Part shown: one piece after another, positions 17,864 through 25,933 of the stretch
Layout: every line of letters starts with the position of its first letter
Position numbering within the stretch: position 1 is the first letter of the stretch
Assembly: GCA_964563755.1 (NCBI GenBank)
Contig: CAZLYC010000004.1
Coordinates: 1 to 64,000, forward strand
Source: JABMQF01 sp964563755
Lineage (GTDB): Archaea > Nanobdellota > Nanobdellia > Woesearchaeales > UBA11576
Direction of reading: 5' to 3'
DNA: 64,000 bases
The notes under the pieces: model-generated
Told to the model about the DNA's origin: nothing
The model's input: the letters and a program-made list of their open reading frames with translations, nothing else
Databases searched by the model: none
Program-made: the position numbers and the translations under genes

Positions 17864-18913
17864 ATGCTTTCAAAAGAACAATATTCCCAAATTCTGCAAG
17901 AGCTTGATGAGTGTCAGAGACCATTATATTTCTTCCATGATGACAGTGATGGATTGGCATCTTTTTTGCTTCTTTACCGCTACAAGAAAGAAGGAAAAGG
18001 AGTGTGTGTCAAGTCTCACCCGAAGGTCGATTCACGTTTCTTCAAGGTCACAAAGGAATTCGCGCCTGACAAGATTTTCATACTTGACCTCGCGATACTG
18101 GAGCCCGAGTTCGTTGATGAGTTCCGTGACATCCCGATAATCTGGGTGGATCATCATTCGCCTATCAAGTTGCCTGGTGTGAAATATTTCAACCCACGGG
18201 TTGAGAATGTCAACCACATAACCTGTGTCGCAGAGCTCTGCTATCATGTTGTTAAGGAGCACAGGCCCGAGGACATATGGATAGCTGCCGCGGGGATTAT
18301 CGGTGACTGGCAGCTGAGCAAAGTTACTGAGGAATTCTCTGAAAAGTTTCCAGACCTTCTTCCATCTTCAATAAATCGTCCAGAGAAAGCCCTTTTCGAT
18401 TCGCCTTATTCACGTGTGATAAAGATGATGAATTTCATACTGAAAGGCAGCACTCAGGAAGTCATGAAGTGCGTCAAGATACTTACGAGGGTTGAAAGTC
18501 CGTATGAGCTGCTTAACGGCACGACTTCAAGGGCTCAGTTCATCGTGAAGTATTTCGAGAAGATAAACAAGCTGTATGCGCAGCTTCTTGATTATGCTGT
18601 GCAGAAGGTCTCTGACAGCAAGCTTCTGCTTGTGCAGTACAGTGAGAACAAGATGAGCTTCACAGGCGAGCTGTCTAATGAGCTTTTGTACCGCTTCCCG
18701 AACAAGGTAATACTTGTTGCGCGGGAGAAGTCTGGTGAGATGAAATGTTCTCTAAGGACAAGCCCGGGCCTTAATCTGCAGGCAGCCATCACAAAAGCGC
18801 TTGATGGGGTAAATGGATATGGCGGTGGGCATGAATATGCCTGCGGCTCATGTGTAAAGGTTGAGGATTTCAAGAAGTTCATTGAGCAGCTGAATGCAGT
18901 GATAAATGCATGA
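17864..18913 (+). CDS. DHH-family phosphoesterase
   Basis: This 349-residue protein has the DHH/DHHA1 layout: YFFHDDSDGLAS near residue 23 (metal-binding DxD), IFILDLAILE near 78, IIWVDHHSPI near 92 (the DHH motif) and the DHHA1 GG-H loop VNGYGGGHEYACGSCV near the C-terminus. Archaeal relatives are RecJ-like single-strand exonucleases or nanoRNases. It is cytoplasmic. The gene stands alone behind the putative CCTAGGGGG operator. Confidence 0.85.
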   Translation: MLSKEQYSQILQELDECQRPLYFFHDDSDGLASFLLLYRYKKEGKGVCVKSHPKVDSRFFKVTKEFAPDKIFILDLAILEPEFVDEFRDIPIIWVDHHSPIKLPGVKYFNPRVENVNHITCVAELCYHVVKEHRPEDIWIAAAGIIGDWQLSKVTEEFSEKFPDLLPSSINRPEKALFDSPYSRVIKMMNFILKGSTQEVMKCVKILTRVESPYELLNGTTSRAQFIVKYFEKINKLYAQLLDYAVQKVSDSKLLLVQYSENKMSFTGELSNELLYRFPNKVILVAREKSGEMKCSLRTSPGLNLQAAITKALDGVNGYGGGHEYACGSCVKVEDFKKFIEQLNAVINA

Positions 18914-18934
18914 TTTGTTCATATCACAAGTAAA

Positions 18935-18944
18935 CTTTATAAAC
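18935..18944 (+). promoter_or_regulatory. TATA box of tRNA-Gly
   Basis: CTTTATAAAC lies 26 bp upstream of tRNA-Gly, the normal archaeal spacing. Confidence 0.6.
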
Positions 18945-18969
18945 ATCCGATTTTCCTTTTCATTTTCAT

Positions 18970-19094
18970 GCGCCGGTGGTCTAATGGCTATGTGGCAGTC
19001 ATTTGCTGCCTAGCAAACAGCGGCCTTCCAAGCCGCTTATCGGGGTTCAAGGGAGCCGAGTCAATCTCGCTTCGAACACATCCCCGCCGGCGCA
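18970..19094 (+). tRNA. tRNA-Gly(UCC) with two non-canonical BHB introns
   Basis: The acceptor GCGCCGG pairs with CCGGCGC, discriminator A. The anticodon arm GCGGC-CTTCCAA-GCCGC gives UCC and has no intron. Intron 1 (24 nt) splits the D stem at 23/24: central helix GCTA/TAGC, 3-nt bulges TGT and AAA, inner stem GGCAG/CTGCC. Intron 2 (29 nt) splits the T loop at 58/59: central helix GTTC/GAAC, bulges AAG and ACA, inner GGAG/CTTC then CGAG/CTCG. Cutting after the second base of each bulge restores D-stem GAC pairing and the T loop TTCAAAT between CGGGG and CCCCG, which is strong internal support. The 3' two-thirds of the gene is also antisense to the tail of a LAGLIDADG ORF. Confidence 0.92.
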
Positions 19095-19719
19095 TTCTTA
19101 TTTTATAGAATAGATTATACTTCTTCTTTTTTATCTTATGATTGAATCCGATATGTTTGAACAAGGTAAAATAAGAAGATCCTATTCTTATTGTGTAACA
19201 TATTTTATATTTTTTATATTTTGGTAAGCGAAATGTTATTTTTGTTTCCATTCCTTCTAGTTTAAGCATTTCAGCAATGGTCAATATTGCTTCTCTGTTA
19301 GTATTATAACCTGCAATAGCACTTTTATACACGCTTCCTTCATCATCGAAAAATGCTCTTAACCAAATTCTTCTAAACTCTGTGTTTTCTATTATTTCCT
19401 CAGGAATGACCCATCTGCTTCCATCTTGATATTCAAGATTTCGCATAATTTGGAAAATTGTTTTGTTTCTGGCTTGAATTCTATGTTTTTTGTCATCTCT
19501 GTAAACATATGTTTTAGGAAATGTTCTTTTGATATGCTTAGTCATATGATCTAATAATTCAGGTCTCGTATTTGTGTACTCTATTATGTATCTTTTGAAT
19601 GGTTTCGTAGTTCTTCCGGTTCGAATAGCAGAAGGGCTTCTTTTTTCAACTTTTAGGTACATATTTCCATCGCCGCATACATGTGCATGGATGGCAACTA
19701 AGTGTTTTGTCAGATTCAT
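18988..19719 (-). CDS. LAGLIDADG-type homing endonuclease, free-standing, overlapping tRNA-Gly
   Basis: Two LAGLIDADG motifs are visible: HLVAIHAHVCGDGNMY at the N-terminus and IWLRAFFDDEGSVY about 125 residues later, the spacing of a single-chain enzyme. The ATG at 19719 is chosen because a minus-strand TATA box (19741-19751) lies about 25 bp upstream; a GTG at 19833 would lie upstream of that box. The 244-residue frame runs about 35 codons into the tRNA-Gly gene in antisense, and the natural domain seems to end near YKIRMRR (19095). This class cuts a long DNA site, often an intron-free allele. It may drive spread of the neighbouring tRNA introns or of itself. Confidence 0.8.
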   Translation of the reverse strand: MNLTKHLVAIHAHVCGDGNMYLKVEKRSPSAIRTGRTTKPFKRYIIEYTNTRPELLDHMTKHIKRTFPKTYVYRDDKKHRIQARNKTIFQIMRNLEYQDGSRWVIPEEIIENTEFRRIWLRAFFDDEGSVYKSAIAGYNTNREAILTIAEMLKLEGMETKITFRLPKYKKYKICYTIRIGSSYFTLFKHIGFNHKIKKKKYNLFYKIRMRRRGCVRSEIDSAPLNPDKRLGRPLFARQQMTAT

Positions 19720-19740
19720 ACTTAGTTTAATGTGTTCTTG

Positions 19741-19751
19741 TTTTATATATC
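19741..19751 (-). promoter_or_regulatory. TATA box of the LAGLIDADG gene
   Basis: GATATATAAAA (minus strand) lies 22-32 bp before the ATG at 19719 and supports a leaderless transcript from that codon. Confidence 0.45.
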
Positions 19752-19837
19752 TCACGTGCGTATGTCCAGTGTCCAGTAGAATCCATCTGTCAATATGCGC
19801 TGCTGTTTTTATCTTGTTTTTTGTTCTTACCACAAAC

Positions 19838-19847
19838 CTTTATAAAT
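19838..19847 (+). promoter_or_regulatory. TATA box of the PIG-L deacetylase gene
   Basis: CTTTATAAAT lies about 25 bp upstream of the ATG at 19870, fixing that codon as the likely leaderless start. Confidence 0.5.
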
Positions 19848-19869
19848 TTCAGGTACTGTGTCATATTTA

Positions 19870-20520
19870 ATGGTAAAGAAAGATACTGTCATGATAATCT
19901 GCGCTCATCCTGATGATGAGATACTTGGTGTAGGAGGCACTATCGCGAAGTATTCGCAAGAAGGCAAGCGTGTAATCGCGGTAATATTCTCTTATGGTGA
20001 GAAGTCCCACTGGTGGCTTCAGAAGCGCTTCACAGTCGAGATGCGAGTCAACGAGTCAAAGACTGCTGGCAAGATTGTCGGGACATACAAGACAGTCTTC
20101 CTAGGGTTGAAGGATTTTGAGTTGAAAGAAGAGGTCAAGAAGAGACGCAATCTCGCCCTCCTAGAGAAAGTGATAACAGAATACAAGCCTTCTAAGATAT
20201 TCACGCATTCTCCTGATGATATGATATACGCGGACCACAAGGCAGTATGGGATGCTGTAGACAAGGTTACGAATAATATCGGATACAAAGGAGATGTCTA
20301 TGTCTTCAATATCTGGGCAAAGGATGTGCGTCTTAGCAATAATCCGAGGCTGTTCATAGACATATCAAAGACATTCTCTATTAAATGGAAAGCCCTCAAG
20401 TCTTTCAGGAGCCAGCACATGTACATATTCCAGCTATATCCGGGCGTGCTCTGGAGGGCAATCAAGCACGGCTTTGAGAACCGATGCAGGTTCGCAGAGG
20501 CCTTCACGAAGGTGAAGTGA
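19870..20520 (+). CDS. PIG-L/LmbE-family deacetylase
   Basis: The 216-residue product carries the zinc motif CAHPDDEILG near residue 13 and the second metal ligand region THSPDDMIYADHKAV near 117, typical of GlcNAc-conjugate N-deacetylases. It likely removes an acetyl group from an amino sugar on a lipid or small-molecule carrier. It is followed after 7 bp by a glycosyltransferase of the same strand, so the pair probably acts in one glycoconjugate pathway. Confidence 0.85.
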   Translation: MVKKDTVMIICAHPDDEILGVGGTIAKYSQEGKRVIAVIFSYGEKSHWWLQKRFTVEMRVNESKTAGKIVGTYKTVFLGLKDFELKEEVKKRRNLALLEKVITEYKPSKIFTHSPDDMIYADHKAVWDAVDKVTNNIGYKGDVYVFNIWAKDVRLSNNPRLFIDISKTFSIKWKALKSFRSQHMYIFQLYPGVLWRAIKHGFENRCRFAEAFTKVK

Positions 20521-20527
20521 GGCTTTA

Positions 20528-21658
20528 ATGGTGGGTGTCGAGCAGGTCAAGCAAGGGAAGAAGCTTCTCATAGCGACAGACTGCTTTCCGCCAAGGTGGG
20601 ATGGTGTCGCAAGGTTCCTTAATGAAGTCATACCTTTGCTTTCGCAAAAATTTGAAGTGACAGTAGCTGCTCCTAAGTTTCCCGGTGAGATGCATGGTTT
20701 TAGCAAGGTGAATGTTGTCCTTTTCCCGACGTATGACTGGAAAGTCGGCGACATAAATCCTGCGAGGATACGGGGCAAGCAGCTGAGGAAGCTTGTCAGG
20801 AATTCAGATATTGTCTGGACGCAGAGCATCGGGACAATAGGCGCGCTTGCGATGTACTATGCGAAGAAGGAGAAGAAGCCTCTCATCTCTTTTGTGCATT
20901 CTGTAGAATGGTTTCTGTTCTCCAAGTCGCTTAAGCATTTCAGGAAATCTGTCGAGCTGACGATAAGGAAGCTCATCCGTTTCCTTTACAGGAGATGCGA
21001 CGTGATTATGGTTCCGTTTGAGGGTATGATTCCTATTCTTGAGGATGAGGGAATAACTGCGAAGAAGGATGTAGTTTACCTAGGGGTAGATTCTTCATAT
21101 TTCAGGCCTCCTGAATCTAAGGTGCTTGCTAAAGAGAAGCTTGGCCTTAATCCGAATAAGCTAGTCATAGGTTATCTTGGAAGATTCGGGCGCGAGAAAG
21201 ACGTCGCTACACTGTATGCGGGTTTTAGGAAGCTGCACGATGAGCGTCCAAACACAACTTTGCTTCTTGTAGGAGGGGATATACATTTTGATTATATGGA
21301 GGATGTAAGGGTTGTGGGCCCTGTTGATAATACCCTGCCATATTACCAGGCTATGGATATCTATGTTCTTCCTTCTCTTACTGAAACGACTTCATTGACG
21401 ACGATGGAAGCGATGTCCTGCGGTGTGCCTGTAGTTGTGACGCCTGTAGGATACATCCCTAAGTATGTTGAGAACAGGGTGAATGGTTTTATTTTTCCTC
21501 CGCAGAATTCAGAGAGGCTTTACATAGCTCTTAGGAAGCTTGTGTCTGACATGCATCTAAGAAAAGAGCTTGGTTCTAATGCGAGGAAGACTATGACCCA
21601 GAAACATGACTGGAAGAAGGTGGCTGAAGACATAATTGCGGTTTTTGAGAGGTTCTGA
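20528..21658 (+). CDS. GT4-family glycosyltransferase
   Basis: This 376-residue GT-B enzyme has the N-terminal TDCFPPRWDGVARF acceptor loop, the central VIGYLGRFGREKDVATL hinge and the C-terminal donor-site motif LPSLTETTSLTTMEAMSCGVPVV (EX7E, GT4 type). It transfers a sugar from a nucleotide donor to a lipid or glycan. It follows the PIG-L deacetylase by 7 bp, the layout seen for GPI- or mycothiol-like biosynthesis, though the product here is unknown. Its stop abuts the convergent Cys-rich gene. Confidence 0.88.
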   Translation: MVGVEQVKQGKKLLIATDCFPPRWDGVARFLNEVIPLLSQKFEVTVAAPKFPGEMHGFSKVNVVLFPTYDWKVGDINPARIRGKQLRKLVRNSDIVWTQSIGTIGALAMYYAKKEKKPLISFVHSVEWFLFSKSLKHFRKSVELTIRKLIRFLYRRCDVIMVPFEGMIPILEDEGITAKKDVVYLGVDSSYFRPPESKVLAKEKLGLNPNKLVIGYLGRFGREKDVATLYAGFRKLHDERPNTTLLLVGGDIHFDYMEDVRVVGPVDNTLPYYQAMDIYVLPSLTETTSLTTMEAMSCGVPVVVTPVGYIPKYVENRVNGFIFPPQNSERLYIALRKLVSDMHLRKELGSNARKTMTQKHDWKKVAEDIIAVFERF

Positions 21659-23236
21659 TTATTCTTCTGTTCCGCTTTCAGGTGTCCTGTCTACGTAGAA
21701 TATCCCCTGCATCTTCTTCTTGTTCCTTGCAGAGTCCTGCGCGTATACTACTGCATGATAATCTCCTGGAGTGTAATAGTCGCTAACTACGCCCATTATT
21801 GAGTAGATGTTGTCATTCGCTTCGATATCCCCGTCTTCACCATCATCATTAAGGTCAGCGATTTCCCCGTATACCTGCGCGAGCTCAAGTATCTCGACCC
21901 AGACGCTCGTAAGGTCGTCCTTTCCGTTGGGGTCTGTAACATTTGCTTCTATCAGGAATTCATCTCCGACTTTTACATGATCTGGAGTGACTTTGACTGA
22001 TGTTATCTTGGGTGACTGTTGGGTTCCGCTTATTTCTGGCGCTGCTGCCTCGCCTCCTGTTGGCTCTTCTTCTGGCGCAGTTGATTCCTCTGGAATAGCG
22101 CAGTCGCTGTCCATATCATTGGTGCATCCTTCAGGGCAGTACATATCTCCTGTAACGCATTCTGTTGTTGGATTGTTCTGGCATGTCTTAGGCATTCCTG
22201 AGCAGATGTCTATTGTTCCTGCATTTCCATCGTCGCAGTCTTGGTCTGTAGAGCATCTGTCCCTGTCTGCTGGTGTGCAGTAGTTGTTGTCGCACACAGA
22301 ACCGGGCGTGCAGCCGCAGTCCTTGCAGCATGTGAGGTATGACTCTCCTTCCACGCATTTTCCGTCGCCACAGTTCACTTCTTCTGTCACTTCTTTTTTC
22401 TTTTTGTCTTCTGCAGGGAAAGTCAGTGTCGGAAGTGTCTTCACTTCCTTGTTTATGACATACATCGCTTTTAGTGTCTGTCCTGCCTTGACATTAGGAT
22501 ATGAGAACACAAGTACTGGATCTCTTTCTGCAAGCACACCTCCTTTTGTGAGGAGTATCTCTTCGCCATTCGCGGTTGTTTTTGGCATTGATTCGACTAT
22601 CTTTAGCAGCTCTACGTCCCTTTCTGCCTGGAATCGTATCTCTACTAGCGTCCTCTTCTGGATTCCGTTCTGTATTATCGTGAATACTGTGGCTCTTTTC
22701 GCGAATCCTTTGACAGCATCGCTGGGTGTAAGTGTCTTTAGTATTGGATTTTTCTTGTTTGCTTCAAGCATGGCGGCCGATCTTGTAGGCTGAACGAATT
22801 CATCTCTTGTGTATACCTGTTCGGAGTCGCTTATCTTGGCAGACCCTAGATTTACACCGAGATTTTCATAGAGCAGCACGTCTATCTTGTCTTTTGTTTC
22901 TCCCTCTTTGCTCTCCTTGCCTACGCCTGCGAAGAAGAATATTAACAAGATTATCATTACGCCTGCTGTTATTATCATGATAGGTATTCCGAAATGTCTT
23001 TTTACATGACTATCAGGGGTGTCAGAGACTTCTTTTTCCTTTTCTTTTTGAGAAAGCTTTTCTTTTTTCGCGACATACTCTGTCGCGAAGTCTATTATCT
23101 TCTGCGGGTACCCCTCTTCTAGAAGGCTCTGTTTTATCTGCTCAAGACCATAACCCTGTGACAGCTCGTCCTCTAGGTATCCTATGACTTCTTCCTTGAA
23201 CCTGTCAAGGCCTGTGGCTTGTTCGCTGTCTGGGAT
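21659..23236 (-). CDS. single-pass membrane protein with Cys-rich modules and Ig-like domain; start codon unclear
   Basis: From the ATG at 22978 the product is 439 residues: a membrane helix (2-18), an exported body, a Cys-rich region (about 200-300; CGDGKCVEGESYLTCC, CSTDQDCDDGN) and a C-terminal Ig/CalX-like domain (from SPKITSVKVTPDHV). The same frame stays open a further 86 codons to 23236 and encodes a credible helical segment (DRFKEEVIGYLEDELSQ, then a charged linker). A GAGGTG stands 5 bp before codon ATC at 23236, which directly follows a TAA. No ATG, GTG or TTG lies in the extension, so either a rare AUC start is used or the ATG was mutated. The extracellular part may bind a surface ligand. 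Confidence 0.62.
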   Translation of the reverse strand: MPDSEQATGLDRFKEEVIGYLEDELSQGYGLEQIKQSLLEEGYPQKIIDFATEYVAKKEKLSQKEKEKEVSDTPDSHVKRHFGIPIMIITAGVMIILLIFFFAGVGKESKEGETKDKIDVLLYENLGVNLGSAKISDSEQVYTRDEFVQPTRSAAMLEANKKNPILKTLTPSDAVKGFAKRATVFTIIQNGIQKRTLVEIRFQAERDVELLKIVESMPKTTANGEEILLTKGGVLAERDPVLVFSYPNVKAGQTLKAMYVINKEVKTLPTLTFPAEDKKKKEVTEEVNCGDGKCVEGESYLTCCKDCGCTPGSVCDNNYCTPADRDRCSTDQDCDDGNAGTIDICSGMPKTCQNNPTTECVTGDMYCPEGCTNDMDSDCAIPEESTAPEEEPTGGEAAAPEISGTQQSPKITSVKVTPDHVKVGDEFLIEANVTDPNGKDDLTSVWVEILELAQVYGEIADLNDDGEDGDIEANDNIYSIMGVVSDYYTPGDYHAVVYAQDSARNKKKMQGIFYVDRTPESGTEE

Positions 23237-23341
23237 TTACGCACCTCTTTTTAAGTTATTGAGCTATTTTTAGTTTAAATAGTTTTGCCATTAATTTGTT
23301 GCAACCAATCATTTGAATAGTATAATTTTCATTTTGTTGTG

Positions 23342-24076
23342 TTATTCTTTAGACATGTTCCAAAGGCTTTGGAAGAACTGTCTGTAGTTATTGGCTATCT
23401 CTCTTCCAGTTATTACGACAAATTTGCCATTATCTTCCCAAGTCATGATTATTATCCTATCTTTGCCTATTGCGATAGTTGAAGGTGTCAGGCCTTTCAT
23501 GAACCTGATCTTTGTCTTAGGCAGGTCATACAGTTTTTTAGCAAAACTCTGTAACTTTTCACCATATAGGAATCTAGCATTTATGTTGCGTCTTGCTCTT
23601 TCAAGATTATATGCTCTCAGGAATGAATAAAATGGATCAGGTATTTCAACAGGAGAGCCTAAAACGACGAGTTCATCGCCTTGTTTGAATGAATCTAGAA
23701 GGCTATAGAGACAGCTTCTGAACCCGTTGTATCCAACAAGCACTTGTGCTTCATCGGATGGGTAAGTCTCTTCTTTTAGTAGTCTTGGAAGTTCTTTTTC
23801 AAGGATTTCTTTTCTTTCTTTCGTCTTTTCAAGATCCCTATTCACTTGTTCTAGATATATTGATGGATTTGCGGGGTGCCAGTATGTTCTTCCCTGTTTG
23901 ACTATTGATGCTGCAAGGCCTTTTTTGGCAAGGCGGTCAAGTATCTCATATACTTTTGATTGTGAAACTCCAGAATGCTTGTATATTGGGCCAGTAGTTG
24001 CGCTTTTCAGTCTTATTAGTGCTTTGTATACTGTTTTTTCTCCGCTTGTGAGGTCTAATGCATCAAAAACATCCAT
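23342..24076 (-). CDS. TrmB-family transcriptional regulator
   Basis: The 244-residue protein has an N-terminal winged helix (residues 5-75, LTSGEKTVYKALIRLKSATT ... VSQSKVYEILDRLAKKGL), a coiled linker (90-115) and a C-terminal effector domain (VLVGYNGFRSCLYSLLDSF onward) of the TrmB type. TrmB regulators sense sugars and repress or activate transport and sugar genes. It is transcribed away from the SDR/DAHP-synthase/isomerase genes, with the CCCCTAGGGG palindrome between them. Confidence 0.85.
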   Translation of the reverse strand: MDVFDALDLTSGEKTVYKALIRLKSATTGPIYKHSGVSQSKVYEILDRLAKKGLAASIVKQGRTYWHPANPSIYLEQVNRDLEKTKERKEILEKELPRLLKEETYPSDEAQVLVGYNGFRSCLYSLLDSFKQGDELVVLGSPVEIPDPFYSFLRAYNLERARRNINARFLYGEKLQSFAKKLYDLPKTKIRFMKGLTPSTIAIGKDRIIIMTWEDNGKFVVITGREIANNYRQFFQSLWNMSKE

Positions 24077-24080
24077 TTTA

Positions 24081-24107
24081 TTCCCCTAGGGGGAAAGTAA
24101 TATTTAA
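24081..24107. promoter_or_regulatory. palindromic operator CCCCTAGGGG and TATA box in the TrmB/SDR intergenic region
   Basis: TTCCCCTAGGGGGAA (24081-24095) contains the perfect 10-bp palindrome CCCCTAGGGG. It is directly followed by AATATTTAAG, a TATA box about 25 bp before the SDR ATG at 24133, and it starts 5 bp from the TrmB-family start codon. A second site with 13 of 16 matching bases lies at 17744. Confidence 0.6.
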
Positions 24108-24132
24108 GCTTTCTGTATGTCACTCCCGTTAC

Positions 24133-25089
24133 ATGAGTAATTTGTTGATCTTGGGTGGAACAGGAATCATAGGGCGTGCCGTAGCCAATATTGCAGTATC
24201 TGCAGGTTTTGATGTGACCTGCACAGGAATAGATAAAGATGCAGCTAATCAAGAAGGGATAACTATCATAACCCCAACGACGTTAGAAAGCCTTTCTCAC
24301 ACTTTTTGGGATTGTGTAATTGATGTTTATAATTTTGGGAAAAATCATGCTGAAGAAGTTCACAGTGCTTTCAAAGGCAGTTGTGGACACCTTTTTGTAA
24401 TCAGCACAACGCTGGTTTATGACCGAAAAGGGTACTCATTTGAACGGATAAAATCAGACCATCCGAGAGCAAAACTCGGCGTTCAAGGAGGTTATGTGGA
24501 TCATAAGATTTCAATTGAGCAGTTCTGGGAGAGCATTACCGATTTGAACTGGACAATATTAAGACCTTACCACATAATTGGAAAAGGGTCTTATCTTGGA
24601 TGCATACCTCCGCATAATCGTGATCCCTGCATTATAGAAAAAATAAGGAACGGAGAGATTGATTTATGTGATGGAGGCAGGATACCATTAAATGTCATAC
24701 ATGCTGAAGACATCGGAGATGCCATATTGTCCGGTTTAGGGAAAAAAGAGGTATTCAAGAAGAGTTATAACCTCGTAAACCCGACGGAGATAATCGCTCG
24801 AGATTATTATATGCAGATTGCAGAAGTAATCGGTTCTGATTTGAGGATTATCAATTGTCCGGGGGAAAAAATTTGGAAAGATGGAGATTGGAAGCTAACA
24901 ACTTTGCCGCATCTTTATGATATATCTGATTTAGTTCATGATTTCAACTATGTGCCAATAAGAAGTTTAAAAGAGTGTATCCATGATGCACTAACGTCAT
25001 CTGTGAACAGTATTGACAGTGAAACGACTGAAGTATACAAAAGAATGCATATGCTGCCTGATCCTATGGTTCATAAGCACTTTGAGTGA
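24133..25089 (+). CDS. NAD-dependent epimerase/dehydratase (extended SDR)
   Basis: The 318-residue product has the Rossmann motif LILGGTGIIGRA at residue 4 and YVDHK (YxxxK catalytic pair) near 125. Downstream is LRPYHIIGKGS, where the usual substrate-binding segment sits. It likely epimerises or dehydrates a nucleotide or free sugar. The ATG at 24133 follows the TATA box by 26-36 bp. Its stop overlaps a possible GTG of the next gene; the real next start is at 25095, so the three genes probably form one transcript. Confidence 0.82.
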   Translation: MSNLLILGGTGIIGRAVANIAVSAGFDVTCTGIDKDAANQEGITIITPTTLESLSHTFWDCVIDVYNFGKNHAEEVHSAFKGSCGHLFVISTTLVYDRKGYSFERIKSDHPRAKLGVQGGYVDHKISIEQFWESITDLNWTILRPYHIIGKGSYLGCIPPHNRDPCIIEKIRNGEIDLCDGGRIPLNVIHAEDIGDAILSGLGKKEVFKKSYNLVNPTEIIARDYYMQIAEVIGSDLRIINCPGEKIWKDGDWKLTTLPHLYDISDLVHDFNYVPIRSLKECIHDALTSSVNSIDSETTEVYKRMHMLPDPMVHKHFE

Positions 25090-25094
25090 TTGTT

Positions 25095-25895
25095 ATGAAA
25101 AGCAGAATTGTTAAGGTTGGGAATGCAGAATTCGGAGGTAAAGATATAGTTGTGATAGCGGGTCCTTGTTCAATAGACCTTGATGGATTCTTCAGCAAGA
25201 CTGCTGCAGAAGTTAAGTGTGCTGGTGCAAAAATGTTAAGAGGTGACATTTTCAAAAACAGGACTTCTCCTTTTTCTTTTCAAGGCATAGGGAAAGACGG
25301 AATTAGTATAATCAGGGATGTTAAGAAACGAACGGGCCTTCCTGTGGTTGTTGAAGTTTCCGATGTTTCAGAATTGAAAGAACTCTTAGATGTTGCAGAT
25401 ATGTTTAAAGTGGGAGCAAGAAACATGCAGAATTTCAAATTATTAAAAGAACTCGGCAAAATAGGCGTTCCGGTTATTCTAAAAAGAGGATTTGGATGCA
25501 GAGTAGAGGAGTTATTAGCATCTGCTAGCTATATAGAGTGTGAAGGAAACAAGAACATCGTGTTGTGTGAAAGAGGGATAAGGAGCTTTGAAAACAGCAC
25601 AAGGTTCACATTAGACATTTCAGCAATACCTAAAATAAAGCAATTGAGCGATTTGCCTGTTATTGTGGATCCATCACATGCTGCAGGTCAAAAGGAGTTG
25701 GTTCATAGTTTATCTTTAGCAGCTATTGCTGCAGGAGCGGACGGTCTTTTAATTGAAGTTCACATAGAACCGGATAAATCATTAAGCGATAAGGACCAGA
25801 CAATAAATTGTGAAGATTTTTTGAGTATCACAAAGAAGATAGAGCTTATTGCGCCGACACTCGACAGATCGTTTAAGGTTGACGCTGATAAGTAA
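25095..25895 (+). CDS. 3-deoxy-7-phosphoheptulonate (DAHP) synthase, type I-beta
   Basis: DAHP synthase condenses phosphoenolpyruvate and erythrose 4-phosphate. The 266-residue length fits the AroF/KDPG I-beta subtype. Signatures are VIAGPCSID near residue 20, KMLRGDIFKNRTSPFSFQG near 45 (the R-x-x-x-FKxRTSPYSFQG block), FKVGARNMQNF, PVILKRGF and VDPSHAAGQ near the C-terminus. It lies between an SDR enzyme and a sugar isomerase under the TrmB-linked promoter, an odd place for a shikimate gene; no other shikimate gene is in this window. KDO-8P or related synthase activity is a less likely alternative. Confidence 0.85.
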   Translation: MKSRIVKVGNAEFGGKDIVVIAGPCSIDLDGFFSKTAAEVKCAGAKMLRGDIFKNRTSPFSFQGIGKDGISIIRDVKKRTGLPVVVEVSDVSELKELLDVADMFKVGARNMQNFKLLKELGKIGVPVILKRGFGCRVEELLASASYIECEGNKNIVLCERGIRSFENSTRFTLDISAIPKIKQLSDLPVIVDPSHAAGQKELVHSLSLAAIAAGADGLLIEVHIEPDKSLSDKDQTINCEDFLSITKKIELIAPTLDRSFKVDADK

Positions 25896-25933
25896 CATAA
25901 TGAATATATACGAGATGTGTATGCAGAAGGTAT

